Shown piece after piece: positions 33,622 through 53,107 of a stretch of DNA of 64,000 nucleotides. The notes below the pieces were generated by a model. It made no database searches. It had not been told where the DNA came from and saw only the letters and a program-made list of their open reading frames with translations. The stretch comes from Nematostella vectensis (Eukaryota > Cnidaria > Anthozoa > Actiniaria > Edwardsiidae): the NCBI RefSeq assembly GCF_932526225.1, contig NC_064046.1, positions 2,666,001-2,730,000 on the forward strand, given 5' to 3'. Position 1 is the first letter of the stretch. Each line of letters starts with the position of its first letter. A program made the position numbers and the translations under genes.

Positions 33622-36600
33622 GGCTGAAATTGATACAAAGAAAACACAAAGAAAAATGGGGAAAATCCTAAAAGTTACACACGAAGTTATCTCATTGAGC
33701 CCGCGATTAAAATGTAGTAAATTGGGTTACTATTTCATGTAACCTACTCCCAAGTCAATATCTTGTTCTTAGCCAAGCTTACCTACCCTCATCTTTCCAT
33801 CATCAACCCTCATCAACCCTTATCAACCCTCATCTACCCTAATCAGCCATCATCAACCCTCATCCACTCTCATCAGCCGTCATCTACACTCCTCAACCAT
33901 AATCAGCCATCATCAGCCATCATCAGCCATCATCAGCCCTCATCAGCCATCATCAACCATCATCAACCCTCATCAGGGGGGGGGGGGGGCTCTTTAAGCT
34001 CCCCCTCCGGGAAAATTGCTAAAACTTGGTGACTTTTCCTAAAATCTATCTGTGGACGTTTTGATGCCATTGACATGTCAAGGAGACGCTTTCACGCATA
34101 AGTTTCCCCAAAACTAAAAAGTAGTGAATTTTTTATATCTTGGGCCTGTTTCTCAGATTTAAATGCCTGTTTTGAAGATTGTTTAGGTGACAGGTTGGTT
34201 TCACAACAGCGCTAGAATTTTTTTACCTCGGACGTTTGGAGGGAGGGGTGGGAAAATTTTCCTCTCTCAAAGCTGTTGTTAAAAATGTCACTAGATTTAC
34301 TAGATGATACTTTGAAAGCTAATATTATGCATTTATCATTACTATGAGCATTAATACATGCATGCAAATACTTTTTTCTGTAATAATTCCAGATTTTTTT
34401 TTTTTTGCAAAAATCATAATAATTCAAGATGGCGGATCCAAGATGGCGGACCCAAACCCAAGATGGCCGAAATTCTTACAAAAAATGGATTGTAAACGTT
34501 TTTATGGCCTTTTTGCATTGAAAAGCCGTACGAAGGTTGATTCTGACATATCTGAATGATGCAAAATGATTTCAACGTGATATCTGATAATTTAGGCATT
34601 ATTTGAAAGAATAGCTAAAAATCGTATTTATGACATCATAATTGATTCGACCAAAATAACTTGTTGATTACCAGCATACGAAAAATACATTTTTTGTTAG
34701 TTAATCATCAATGAACTTTGTACATATACTAGCTGTAACATGCCAATGCAATTCATTTATAACCTGCAGAAGGTTATTGGCATGCCAAAAATATCGTTGT
34801 AAAAATTTTTTGGGGAGGGTCACCATTTTTCTGCTTTAGATGGGGGGGGGGGGGTCGCAATTTTTGAACCAGAAAAAAATTTAACTTTGCAGTCCCCCCG
34901 ATAAATAATGACCTATCCCTAAACAAATAAACTCCGTCAGCATTTTCATCTTTTTAATTACAAAATACTTTTTATTTTCCTTTTATTCTCCCTTGTATTT
35001 TTGTTTAGTAGTCCAACCAGAGAACTTTTAACTTATTTTCCTTGCAATTAAAAAATATTTGACAATTTTCAAACGTTTCTTATTGAAATCGCTAGGCTAG
35101 AGCCGAATTGCTTTTTAGATTATTGAACCCAACGTAGTAATGTAAATTATACAATTTTTTTTCTTCTTTGTTCTGTCAGAGTTTGTAATCAAAAATAATT
35201 TTGATGTTAAATAGTTAATTCTGCGCATTTTACACTGTTTTTCGAGCCGCAACGTTGAATAATTTTAACAGCCTCGTTTTCATGCGGTTAGAAATCGCTT
35301 TCATGACGGCCTCAAATAAATCCTGGTTTTTGTAATGTTGCCGTGCTGGGATTTTCTTGGACTTTTGATATGTTATTAAGAGGTTATTCTAAAACCAAAA
35401 ACGTTTAAATTTCTTTTCTGGAAATCGAGCTTAGCCAAGACGTGCCCAGGTAATATTAGTTAAGAGCTCACTTATTTGGTTGAGCTATCTCAACATATTG
35501 CCTCAGATTGGTAACAATTTTTTCAATTAATTTATTCCATTGAAAAAAGTTTGCAAGCATAGTTCAAGCAAGCCTCACAATCGTTTTTCGAGCGTTTCTC
35601 AAGTATATTAAGGCCTGGGTAGATTGCTTTTAGCATCGGATATAACTTTTTGCCATAAACTTTGTTAACATCGCCTTAAATTCGTTCTTTTTGGCAAGAT
35701 GATTAAAGTCGACGGCCTTAACCTTTTCGTAATGTTTTCTTGCTGGTGATGACGTCACATAATAGATCACGTGACAAAATAGTTTTTTGCCTTTCCGCCG
35801 GTGGGGAAAACAGCTTGGACAAAGATGTTTACTAAATAAGTGTTGACTTTATGTGTGTCATATGATTATGCGTTTTAGCATCCAAAATTTTCTCTGCCGT
35901 TAACAAGATATTAATTATTTTGCTAAGTCACGTGACCTGCTGCGAATTAAAATGTTGATTGTGACCAAAAGGTTATACTTTTCTTGCCGGTTAAGACATC
36001 AGTGTGCAGATGTGTTTAAAAGGAACATTAAAACATGCGATGTTTTCTTTTTCATAGCGTATCCACCAGCGGATAATTTTTTGAAATATTGATTTGCAAA
36101 AGTCACGTGATCGGCTGGATGACGTCATCACTCAAAATCAAATATTACCAATCAGCTAACATTGCCTAGTTTGATGTTTTGGCCAAAAATGGTGCATTTA
36201 AGGCAATGTTAACTCACTTTAAGGCAACTTTCAAAATTTCAACTGTTTTAGCTTAAGATCCAAGCCTTAATACACTTGAGTTCGAAATTTGGGGACCATT
36301 TTCTGTGTTTGGTAACCGCTGTTAGCGCGGGACTGTCGACGTTACAATTCGATACAATACAAAAAAAAAAAAGGAACAAAAGAGGACGATAAAATTTCAC
36401 AATAACTACAATAACTTGATTAAAATCAGGTCGTACTTGATTAAAATGAAACTCTATAAATCGGTTTTGGAAGGGTTCAGGATTTTTCTGTTTTTAGGGT
36501 TGCGTAGAAAAGTAGCTGCTGAATTTTCAAATTTATAGAAAAGAGTCAGTAAAGAGATCTTTTTTATTACTGACGCCGGCTATTTGTGGGCCGTTCTTGG

Positions 36601-36946
36601 TGTGGTCCCGTCCCTAATTAATGACGTCGCAACTATACCCTAGCAACTAACATTATATGCATCCTATTGGCTGGTAACCGGCATCAACGTCATTTTAACT
36701 AATTAACCTCATGCATAATTGTGCTCCCTCTTGCCCTTTTGGAAATATCCTGATTACGGAACTGAACTAACTTGGTAGACAACTGGATATGACGTCCATC
36801 TTTGGCGCTGACGGCCTGATAGAGGTTTCCATGGGAGCAATATACGTTAATGTGATAAACTATAAATGTCGTCCTATGTAGAAATAGTAGTACAATTTAG
36901 TTGAATATCAAGAAAGATTGCATTTTAAATTTCGAAAGGGAGGAGA
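33622..36946. other. Intergenic DNA with a CATCAACC low-complexity tract
   Basis: Bases 33790-33975 are a degenerate CATCARCCMT repeat ending in a poly-G run; the open frame there is a by-product. AAGATGGCGG occurs three times near 34425-34470, the last as AAGATGGCCG; this word is a YY1-type motif in vertebrates. The rest is AT-rich, without recognisable exons. Confidence 0.5.
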
Positions 36947-37221
36947 ATGGAGAGTCGTCGCTCGATTGTTTCAATAAAAGTGGAGTACCCTGACGGGAAT
37001 GATAACAGGAATATTACCAATGTTCCAGATCAAGACTTTCTGTCCAGCCCCCAAGGCTCCTCGTCTCTTCTGATCGAAAATTCAAGTTCACAAATAAAAT
37101 TGGAAGGAGGTAAGTGTTGCTTGACATTGATCTTAAGACAGAAAAGGCAAGATTTTCCCCGAATGTTGTTACTATAAGGCGGCAATAATATTTATAAAAA
37201 TATATATAAATATATATAAAC

Positions 37222-37307
37222 GCCGGATCGGGAAGACTCCTCCCCAGGCTTACGCGACGTGTCCCCAAGAAGACGGCACTCCCCGATCAACCGAAGGGCC
37301 TGGGGAC
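37222..37307 (+). repeat. Duplicated 5' part of forkhead exon 2 within intron 1
   Basis: Bases 37222-37307 repeat 37421-37503 almost exactly (CGGATCGGGAAGACTCCTCC ... GAAGGGCCTGGGG), differing at about one site and a short end gap. The duplicate lacks the acceptor and the first nine exon bases, and is preceded by an AT dinucleotide run, so it is unlikely to be spliced in. Confidence 0.85.
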
Positions 37308-38531
37308 TAAAAAAAAGTTATAGTCCTTTCTTGTTCCAATCATACGCATAAAAGCTTTGATAGCGAATAATTAACAACCGTGCCTTTTTTGTACTTAAAC
37401 AACCTTCAGTCGGATGAGTCGGATCGGGAAGACTCCTCCCCAGGCTTACGCGACGTGTCCCCAAGAAGACGGCACTCCCCGATCAATCGAAGGGCCTGGG
37501 GCGACAAGTCATATTCCGACCTGATAGCGGAGGCGATCGAGTCCTCTCCGTGTAAAGCGATGACCATCAAGGATATCTATCGATGGTTTAGCGACAATAT
37601 TCCGGAGCTGATGGGAAGGGGCGACTGCCCATCGACTACCAGTTGGAAGGCAGGTCTCATTTTACTGAAGGGGAAAAAAACTGGCGCGTACACAGCCCCC
37701 ACCCCACCCCCCCTGGCGACTGGAAAGTGGGTCATTTCGCATAAAGAAATCTTCAAAAACTATGCTTTTTCTATATGATACCCGACTGCTCATCCCCCCC
37801 CCCCCTCGGCCAATCCTGGGTACGCGCCAGAAGAGATCGTATCGTCTTTGTCTAATTGCGTTCCCCGCAGCCAGCGCCAGAATTATGCTCCAAGCCTTAT
37901 GGCTTAGAGTGAGCGAGTACAAGCTTAAGCGTAAGTACAAGCGCGGGGTGCAAGCTCACACACCTTGGTCGCCAGTGGGTAATTTCTTATTGATGGATCT
38001 TCAAATACTATTTTTCTCCCATATGATACAAATGTCCAGACACCCCCACCCCCCTCCCTTTAAACCAAATATTGGTATGCGCCTGCCTCTGGTCGGGGAA
38101 TTCGCCACTCACAAATAATTAGAGGGGCTACCTAAAAGAAAAATGTTTTGCCCAAGATCCTGCCAACAGGTCTGATCCTCCTTTTGTCAAGTGAATTCTG
38201 GGAACCTCGATTCTTCTTGTTTTCCTCATCCATGTCTACAAACTAACACCTATATGCCTTTAAAGAGCCATGGTCAGCCACCGTTGTTATTTTCTTATTT
38301 GATGTTGTAAGGCACATAATGTGATAAAATCACGAAATAACCATCTGAAAACAAACGATTAGTACTCTAGTTTAAAAATCGCATTGGCTATCCAAATCAG
38401 CCGATGAAAATGGATGCTTTTTTCACTTTGAACTTGCATAGGATGACAAAATGGCGGCTGTCAGGGCCTGGGACATAGAGATACATAGTTTCTCAATTAT
38501 ACGTTGTTACCAACGATAGTTGCGATAGATT

Positions 38532-38785
38532 TTAAAGCCGCATTGTCACCAGTTTACTTCCGGTCGATTACGTAACAATCTCCGATGATTTTTAACGGAA
38601 AACGCGAAAAATATTTCAAAATATTCAAAGCAGTGTGTTTAGTGGAAGTTTCTTTGAGGATGTGATTGATAATTTAGAGCGGATGGCCTGCTTAATATCT
38701 CGGATTTTAATAGATTCTTTTGTCTTTTAACGGTTGAGGTTTCCGTCGGACCTCCGGAAGAAAACTAGTGACAATGCGGCTTTAA
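38532..38785 (+). mobile_element. TTAA MITE, family 1, copy F
   Basis: A full-length copy with intact ends (TTAAAGCCGCATTGTCACC and the inverse ending GCGGCTTTAA). It sits 53 bp upstream of the forkhead exon 3 acceptor. Confidence 0.9.
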
Positions 38786-39605
38786 GTGCGAGCTCATTTG
38801 AAACAGCTGATAACCAATCAATGATTTCGTTTCCACAGAACTCGCTTCATGCGTACTCCATCGAACATGGACCGTCACAGCCTTTGGACCTTGCGCAAGG
38901 AAGTCGCCTTCCGACCCAGACGCATCATATATAGCCCACCAGGAGCGATCAGTCTTCACATCCCTGGCAACAGCCACTGGTTGTACGAGACACCAGGGTC
39001 GGATGTGGTGTTTACACTGCTATTCTGGGTCTGTATGACCTGGAATTGATCTGGGGTGAAAAAGGCGTGCGTGACACTAAAAGCGGCTGCTAAGCAGACT
39101 AGGGTTTAAATTAAGACGCAAGCGGAGAAAGAAAAGAGACCGTCATATTTCCACCTTCTCCCTGTCCGCTTACTTCACTTATTTTCGTGATTTTAACATA
39201 TGGCTTTGAACGTATGTGTATACGGAAATACAGAAATATAATTAAAGGCAATAAAAAATGGGATTATAAATATTAAATGTGAAATTTAAAAGAGGACATT
39301 ACCCTTATTGATTGTCTTGATTTGGTTTAACTAGAAAACTAGGAACGTTCTTCATATGACAAAATTTGAGCGCAAAAGCGAGGCTTTAGCAGACAGAAAA
39401 ATATTAAACTAAAACTCTTGTAAAATACCAGTAGCTATTTTCTTTCGTAACAGAAACGTGCATTCTTAAATTACGTTGCCCAAGTGTGCATCAATTTTGT
39501 TGGGATGAAATAAATCAGAAATATATAGTGAAGCTTTGAAGTTTTCTTTTTTTGAATAAGTCAAACAATCAAGTAAGAAGGACTTCCAGCTGCTGACCAG
39601 ACCAG

Positions 39606-39790
39606 GGGCTCGTTTCTCAAAACACCCGAGAATTCTCGGGCCCGAAAACGTTTTATTTCTTAAATTTGAAAAGGTGGCTAATCCTATAAAATTTATGGTA
39701 TCTAAATGTGTTGAAAAATCGTATTTTACCACAAAGATAATAATTTTTTCGGGCCCGAGAATTCTCGGGAGTTTCGAGAAACGGGCGCCA
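39606..39790. mobile_element. Short MITE with GAGAATTCTC termini
   Basis: The left end GCTCGTTTCTCAAAACACCC continues GAGAATTCTCGGGCCCGAAAA; the right end is the inverse (TTTTCGGGCCCGAGAATTCTCGGG then GTTTCGAGAAACGGGC, written here in parts). Arms are about 40 bp and the total about 185 bp. The CCGAGAATTCTCGG core is itself palindromic. Confidence 0.8.
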
Positions 39791-39799
39791 GAGCCGTTT

Positions 39800-40446
39800 C
39801 GTTCCGACGCGAGCCCGAGCATTCCGCGATGCGGGCCCGAGCTTTCCGTTTACGAGCCGCGAGCATTCCGCGACGCGGGCCCGAGTTTTTCCGTTTACGA
39901 GCCGCGAGCATTCCGCGACGCGGCCCGAGCCTTTCCGTTTACGAGCCGCGAACATTCCGCGACGCGGGCCCGAGCTTTTCCGTTTACGAGCCGCGAGCAT
40001 TCCGCGACGCGGGCCCGAGCTTTTCCCTTTACGAGCCGCGAGCATTTCGCGGCGCGGGCCCGAGCTTTTCCGTTTACGAGCCGCGAGCATTCCGCGACGC
40101 GGGTTCGAGCTTTTCCGTTTACGAGCCGCGAGCATTCCGCGACGCGAGCCCGAGCTTTTCCGTTTACGAGCCGCGAGCATTCCGCGACGCGGGCCCGAGC
40201 TTTTCCGTTTACGAGCCGCGAGCATTTCGCGACGCGGGCCCGAGCTTTTCCGTTTACGAGACGTGAGCATTCCGCGACGCGGGTTCGAGCTTTGCCGTTT
40301 ACGAGCCGCGAGCATTCCGCGACGCGAGCCCGAGTTTTCCGTTTACGAGCCGCGAGCATTCCGCGACGCGGGCCCGAGCTTTTCCGTTTACGAGCCGCGA
40401 GCATTTCGCGACGCGAACCCGAGCTTTCCGTTAACGAGCCGCGAGC
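39800..40446. repeat. 45-bp GC-rich satellite, about 14 copies
   Basis: Unit GAGCCGCGAGCATTCCGCGA then CGCGGGCCCGAGCTTTTCCG and TTTAC. The unit is 15 codons and free of stops in several frames on both strands, which creates long overlapping false frames (up to 270 codons). It starts directly after the MITE at 39606-39790, and its CGGGCCCGAG word is shared with that MITE's termini. Confidence 0.92.
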
Positions 40447-40705
40447 TTCCATAAAAAAAATATTTTTTAATCCTTCTGAGTATTAGATTGAGATTCTGAT
40501 AATACTAGGCTGACTCCAGGTAACATTCTTATAAAATATCTCTAAGGATTTATTTCGCCTTTAGTCATCAGGGTAAAATATACATTATAGGAAATTAAAA
40601 AGAAGAAGGGGGAAAGCCCTTTGAGATTAAACGGGAGCTCGAGCAATAAAAAAAGTTTACAAATGAAGGAAATCCAAGGAAAACTGAGTCAGCATCAAGG
40701 TGTTA

Positions 40706-43700
40706 CTAAGGGTTGTTCTGGTTATCAGGAGTGACTGTCCAGGATTTGCTGTCCATATCTTCCCTTAGACTTTCCACTTCTTTTCTCAGCCTAAAAATTA
40801 TTTAAAAAAAAACTTACATGTGCAAGGCATATGAGGTAAATTTGAAAAGAATATCTATTACTTATGCTCTAAATGTTTAGTAAAGAAGAGTTAGAAACTG
40901 TAAGAAATCTTGCACTGCGATATAAAATGACAGAAAAGAATGGGAAAGTTCGTTTTAAACCAGAGAAAACAAGGGAACAGCAAAGTATTTTCAACTCTCT
41001 CAATATGTTTTGCCTCAGTTCAATATGCTATATGAATACTTGCTTTAATATTTTATTTATTCATTCTTATTTTGTCTGATTTGACAAGAATATGTATACA
41101 AAAAATGTCCAAATCCCCTTCACTACCCATTGCGCCATCTCTAAGTTAATAAAAACTTTATGATAAAGTTTACTTACTTTTGAAGTACAGGCATGAAAAA
41201 GTGCTGGACATCATGAACTGTTAACTCAACAATCTCTGCCTTAGTGTACTAAAATAACAATGCAGTGAGCTAGTTTAAGGTGAATGGAATCTTGCTAGGA
41301 CCACGTACACAGGGGGGTGCAGAGGGTGCATGCACCCCCCCCTTGGTGGCCAAAAAGTTGGTCCTATGCTTTTTCCATAAGATGCCTATGACTACGCCCC
41401 CCCCCCCCCCCCTCAGCCAATCCTGGGTACATGCCTGGAGCATATACACAACACCTGGGGGAGAGGGAGGGGAGTGCTAAGCTATGAACATGGGGGGGAG
41501 AAGACTTCCTACCCCAAAAACATACCAAACACTGTAGAGAGTACCAAATCACCTAATCTCAAAGCTGTCTGTAAATTTTGGCATGAGCAAAAATGTTATG
41601 TTTTGGCTGGTGGCTAGGCTAGGAAACAATCCGGACATTCAGGAAACACCTCCTTTTAAAAACTCTCTTGCTGCGTGCCTGTGACGGTATTACTGTATAT
41701 GTGTCACATGTAGAGACTTATCAAGTATGGTGGCAACTTTGCTAAGGGAACAAGTTTCAGTAATAAGACAACAACAAGAAGACTACAGTTTCAGTTACCT
41801 TTACAACACTAGCCTGTCTTCTGAAGAAACAATTCCCCTCCTCGTCCTCATAGACTGGGTGCAAATTCAAACAAAACTTCCCATCAACAAGACTAAGAGG
41901 CTTCTCAGTATAGGGAAAGATGGTGATCTCAATGACATACTCTCGGGACAAAATACCCTGAAACAGGAGAACATGTAGTTTCAAACCAAAGGCAGCTCCC
42001 TTTCTTTCCCCATCCTACTAGTTGATTTTCCCCATTTTATATTGCATTAACGCAACAAGTGGGGTTCAATCCCCTTGCTGAGAGAAACAATTTTTTTGTT
42101 TAAGTTTAAATGCACAATCTATACCTCGGCATACTGGGCTAACGCCATCTTGTCACACCAGCAGTAGTGTGGGGTGCGCAGCAGGTGAGGTTTGAGTCGG
42201 TCAGGATCCAACTGATCACCTCTGAAAATTTTATAGGAGCAAAGGCATAAAGAGTTGTCTATTGTACCATTGAATAAAAACGGAGTAAAAATTAAAACAA
42301 TATGAGGTCTTCCAATGGGCCTTGACATGTAAAAAGAACCCAGATGACCTTAAAAATTAACTGGTACATCTACATGGTATAGAAAATAACAAAACCTACT
42401 TTTCAACAGTAAACTGGCTTGAGTCACTGTTCCAAACCTCTGACTTTTGGATAATAGGGACAAACTCTACCTGGTGAATGAAATTGTTAAAACGAACAAA
42501 ATTCATGAGGGAGAACAGCAGAATAAAATGACATTGCTAGTGGATCAGTAAAGCTAAATTTTTGTCACTGAAGTACTGTTAAGGGGAACATTGTTATTAG
42601 ACTTACTCAAAATTTACTTCTCTTTGGGACTAGCAAACTAGGGCATCTTTTATAGGAAGATAGGTTTGGTCGTTTTATCTTGATAAAAACTCAAATATAA
42701 ATAGGATAGTGCTGCTTGTATTGACTACAACCTATAGTGAATTGTCTCCCCCATGCCCAGTACAATACCTTGAAGCTATCATCAGGTACTTGCGGTGTGT
42801 ATCTACTCATTAGATCTCTCATGGATACAACAATGTGGTCTCTCTATAGAAAAATAACTTTTACTTTGATTGGTTGGGAGGGTCAAATAACTAAAAGAAC
42901 ATCCCTTTCTTAGTCTAGCTTCTGATGCAACAGTTCAAATTAATCTAATGATGATCATGAGGGCAGGGGGGGGGGTAATAATGACCATGAGGGGGGGGGA
43001 TTTTATGCTTAGAGATACAATAAATGTGTGGAAATATCTTACTCTAAAATCTCAAAATTTTTATTGGGGCATGCTCCTGGACTGCCTAGTAGCAAAGCAC
43101 TTTTAACTACATACTTTCAACAAATGACAACTATAATGCATACCCCTTCCTCCTTTAAAAATCCTGGGTACATGCCTGGTCAAATCCCTTATCCAAGGAA
43201 ATTGATTATGGATAGATGATCATTTTTTCAGTGAAACATAATCCATTTCCTGCAAACAGGCTATTTTAAAGCCATATTGTCACCAGAGTTTACTTCCGGT
43301 CAATTACATAAAACTAACAATCTCAGACGGTTTTAAACAGAAAAAGTGAAAATTTCAAAATTGTGAAAGCAGTGTGTCTATTGGAAGTTTCTTTAAGGAT
43401 GTGAGAGTGCGTGAGTGGATGGCCTGAGCGTGGATTCTAATAGATACTATTGTCTTTAAACGGTTGAGGTTTCTGTTGGACATCCGTAAGAAAACTGGTG
43501 ATAATGCTGCTTTACTTTTTAACAGAAACTAATGAAATATACATTAAACACCTCTGCTTTTACTTAAATGATTACCTGATACTGGCTTAGTGAGATCCCT
43601 TTTACATTGCCTTCATCTGTCAATCCTATATAGATTGATCCACCTTTACCATTATTTAGAAATGCATTGATATTTCTAAAAGGGAAAAAAAAATTTAGGC

Positions 43701-44308
43701 CACATATTTTTTGTTCTGTATATCATGTCTTTTTTCTAGCATATAGAGAAAATTTAAAATACCCTGCTACTTCAATTTGTTTCATTATATTTATGTCTTG
43801 TTCTTTATAAATCAGGGTTTGAACAAGTTCACAAACGCTGTGGAGCATTCTGATGGTGCTCCCCAAACAGGACAGGTTCGACTTGTAGACTTCTGAAATC
43901 TGGATCACAAAAATAATCCTTGAATTTGGTTTGGTACAAGTGCATAATCCAATTCCATGATTGATTTCTATAGAATAGCGCAATAAATACAATAAAAATG
44001 CAAATAAATACAATGGAGATTCAAATAAGTTTGGATGTGGCGTTGGATTCTACAGTTTAGCCTTTGTTTTTGGTTACAAACCTGGATACAGCTTTCCTGG
44101 ACCTTCGATCAGTTCCTGGAATCCAACACCAGTCTGGTATCTCCTCAGCGCAAAAATTACGATGACCTTTGAATTCACATCTTGAGTCTTCCTCAAACGG
44201 GACTATGGAATCCTTGATATAATATCTGTTCTTTGACCGCAGATTTGCCATTATTCGTTGGCCATCCGTTAAAAAGTCCACTCCAAGATGCCATGAAATG
44301 ATGCACAA
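40706..44308 (-). CDS. Schlafen-like protein with AlbA_2 domain (SLFNL1-like)
   Basis: Eight exons join in phase: 44308-44082, 43675-43576, 42843-42769, 42470-42400, 42221-42125, 41957-41799, 41248-41178 and 40790-40706 (294 residues; 275 if the Met at 44251, MANLRSKNRY, is used). The N-terminal half is a schlafen AlbA_2 domain. It has CEFKGHRNF near residue 60, then AVSRNINAFLNNGKGGSIYI, GLTDEGNVKGIS and MRDLMSRYTPQVPDD. FFRRQASVV near residue 240 matches the family's FxRxxxS strand. A charged helix (KLRKEVESLREDMDSK) ends the protein. AlbA_2 proteins of this kind bind nucleic acids; SLFN14-type residues for RNA cleavage cannot be judged here. The 5' end is open: an upstream in-frame start was not confirmed. 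Confidence 0.85.
43266..43514 (+). mobile_element. TTAA MITE, family 1, copy G (most diverged)
   Basis: TTAAAGCCATATTGTCACCA at the left and ACTGGTGATAATGCTGCTTTA at the right, with many internal substitutions and a deletion around GAGTGGATGGCCTGAG. Intronic in the schlafen-like gene. Confidence 0.8.
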
Positions 44309-44972
44309 AGAAACAAATACATTGTAGGAAATTTACAAGGAAAATAAGAACACAAACCTGGTACTTTCACATCCATATATGTATTGCAAGGTTAATCTCA
44401 GTATTGTATTGATTTCTCATTGTTAGATCCAGAATTAAATCATGTTTGAGGACGCGGGAAAGTTCATGTGTGTTCATGTTCATGCTAAATTGTGTTGGAA
44501 TTCCAAGTCCCAGTCCTAATCTGCGGGGCAGTGACGCGTCCAGCCTCGGTTCCATGCCACGCCGGTCTCCTTCTCTCCCTCCGATGCGCGAGGCCGCCAT
44601 TTTATGTCAAGATTTGGTGGCGCTTTGGAACCGTTTTTCGGGGAATAATCCTAAATTTTAGGTGCCCCACCAAACAATTCTTAACATTCAATAACACAGG
44701 TGTGTGTCTGTAGCAGCTAATGCATCGTTCTCGTATTTTTAAAGCATTTTTGCGTTCTTGAAAGTTGCTGAGTGGCTGCCTTGTTCTTATTGACTGAGGC
44801 AAGACTTCTCGTTACACTCAACCTAACCGAACGCTGCTTTCTTCCTCCTTTTTCGTTATAGTTAACCTAATTAATCCTCCATGGTTTATTTGCTCTAGGT
44901 TTAAGGAATAGGTATTCCAGAGGGGTTCAGTATAACGTTGTTAAATTCCTGCCAAGGTTGACTAGTCGGACC
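44309..44972. promoter_or_regulatory. Head-to-head promoter region of the schlafen-like and CK2 alpha genes
   Basis: Only about 660 bp separate the two opposite start codons, so both promoters must lie here or overlap. The middle (44525-44605) is the GC-rich part of an otherwise AT-rich region. It contains GAGGCCGCCATTTTATG, a YY1-like GCCGCCATTTT site (vertebrate knowledge). No TATA box at a convincing distance was seen. The minus-strand frame from 44600 (MAASRIGGREG) probably belongs to the 5' leader. Confidence 0.55.

Positions 44973-53107
<8,135 letters not shown>

Larger units (their letters stand above)
36947..39049 (+). pseudogene. FoxO-like forkhead gene lacking the recognition helix
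   Basis: Exon 2 (37410-37649) encodes the first half of a FoxO-type forkhead domain (RRAWGDKSYSDLIAEAIESS, MTIKDIYRWFSDNIPELMG, GDCPSTTSWK). It stops at Lys, the place of the intron in FoxO genes; the donor there reads AAG|GCAGGT, a GC-AG intron. Exon 3 (38839-39049) begins AACTCG (Asn-Ser), the right start for the helix NSIRHNLSLH. It then jumps directly to RFMRTPSN...SLWTLRKE, the family's wing region, in another frame. About nine residues of helix H3 are absent and the frame changes. Exon 1 (36947-37109, MESRRSIVSIKVEYPDG...) ends in phase 1, whereas exon 2 needs phase 0, so that join is unproven too. FoxO factors act downstream of insulin signalling; this copy probably cannot bind DNA normally. 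Confidence 0.72.

Noticed and set aside
33763-34032. 89-codon Pro/Ser/His-rich frame
   Set aside because: A by-product of the CATCAACC low-complexity tract.
39653-40486. Long open frames of 145-270 codons on both strands
   Set aside because: They are all produced by the stop-free 45-bp satellite; the proteins are just the translated repeat.
43723-44013. Minus-strand frame next to the schlafen-like exon
   Set aside because: The exons 44308-44082 and 43675-43576 join directly in phase and restore the AlbA_2 motif; using this stretch would introduce a stop.
44367-44600. Frame starting MAASRIGGREG as the start of the schlafen-like protein
   Set aside because: It stops (TGA) before a plausible donor, and does not join exon 44308-44082 in frame; probably 5' leader.
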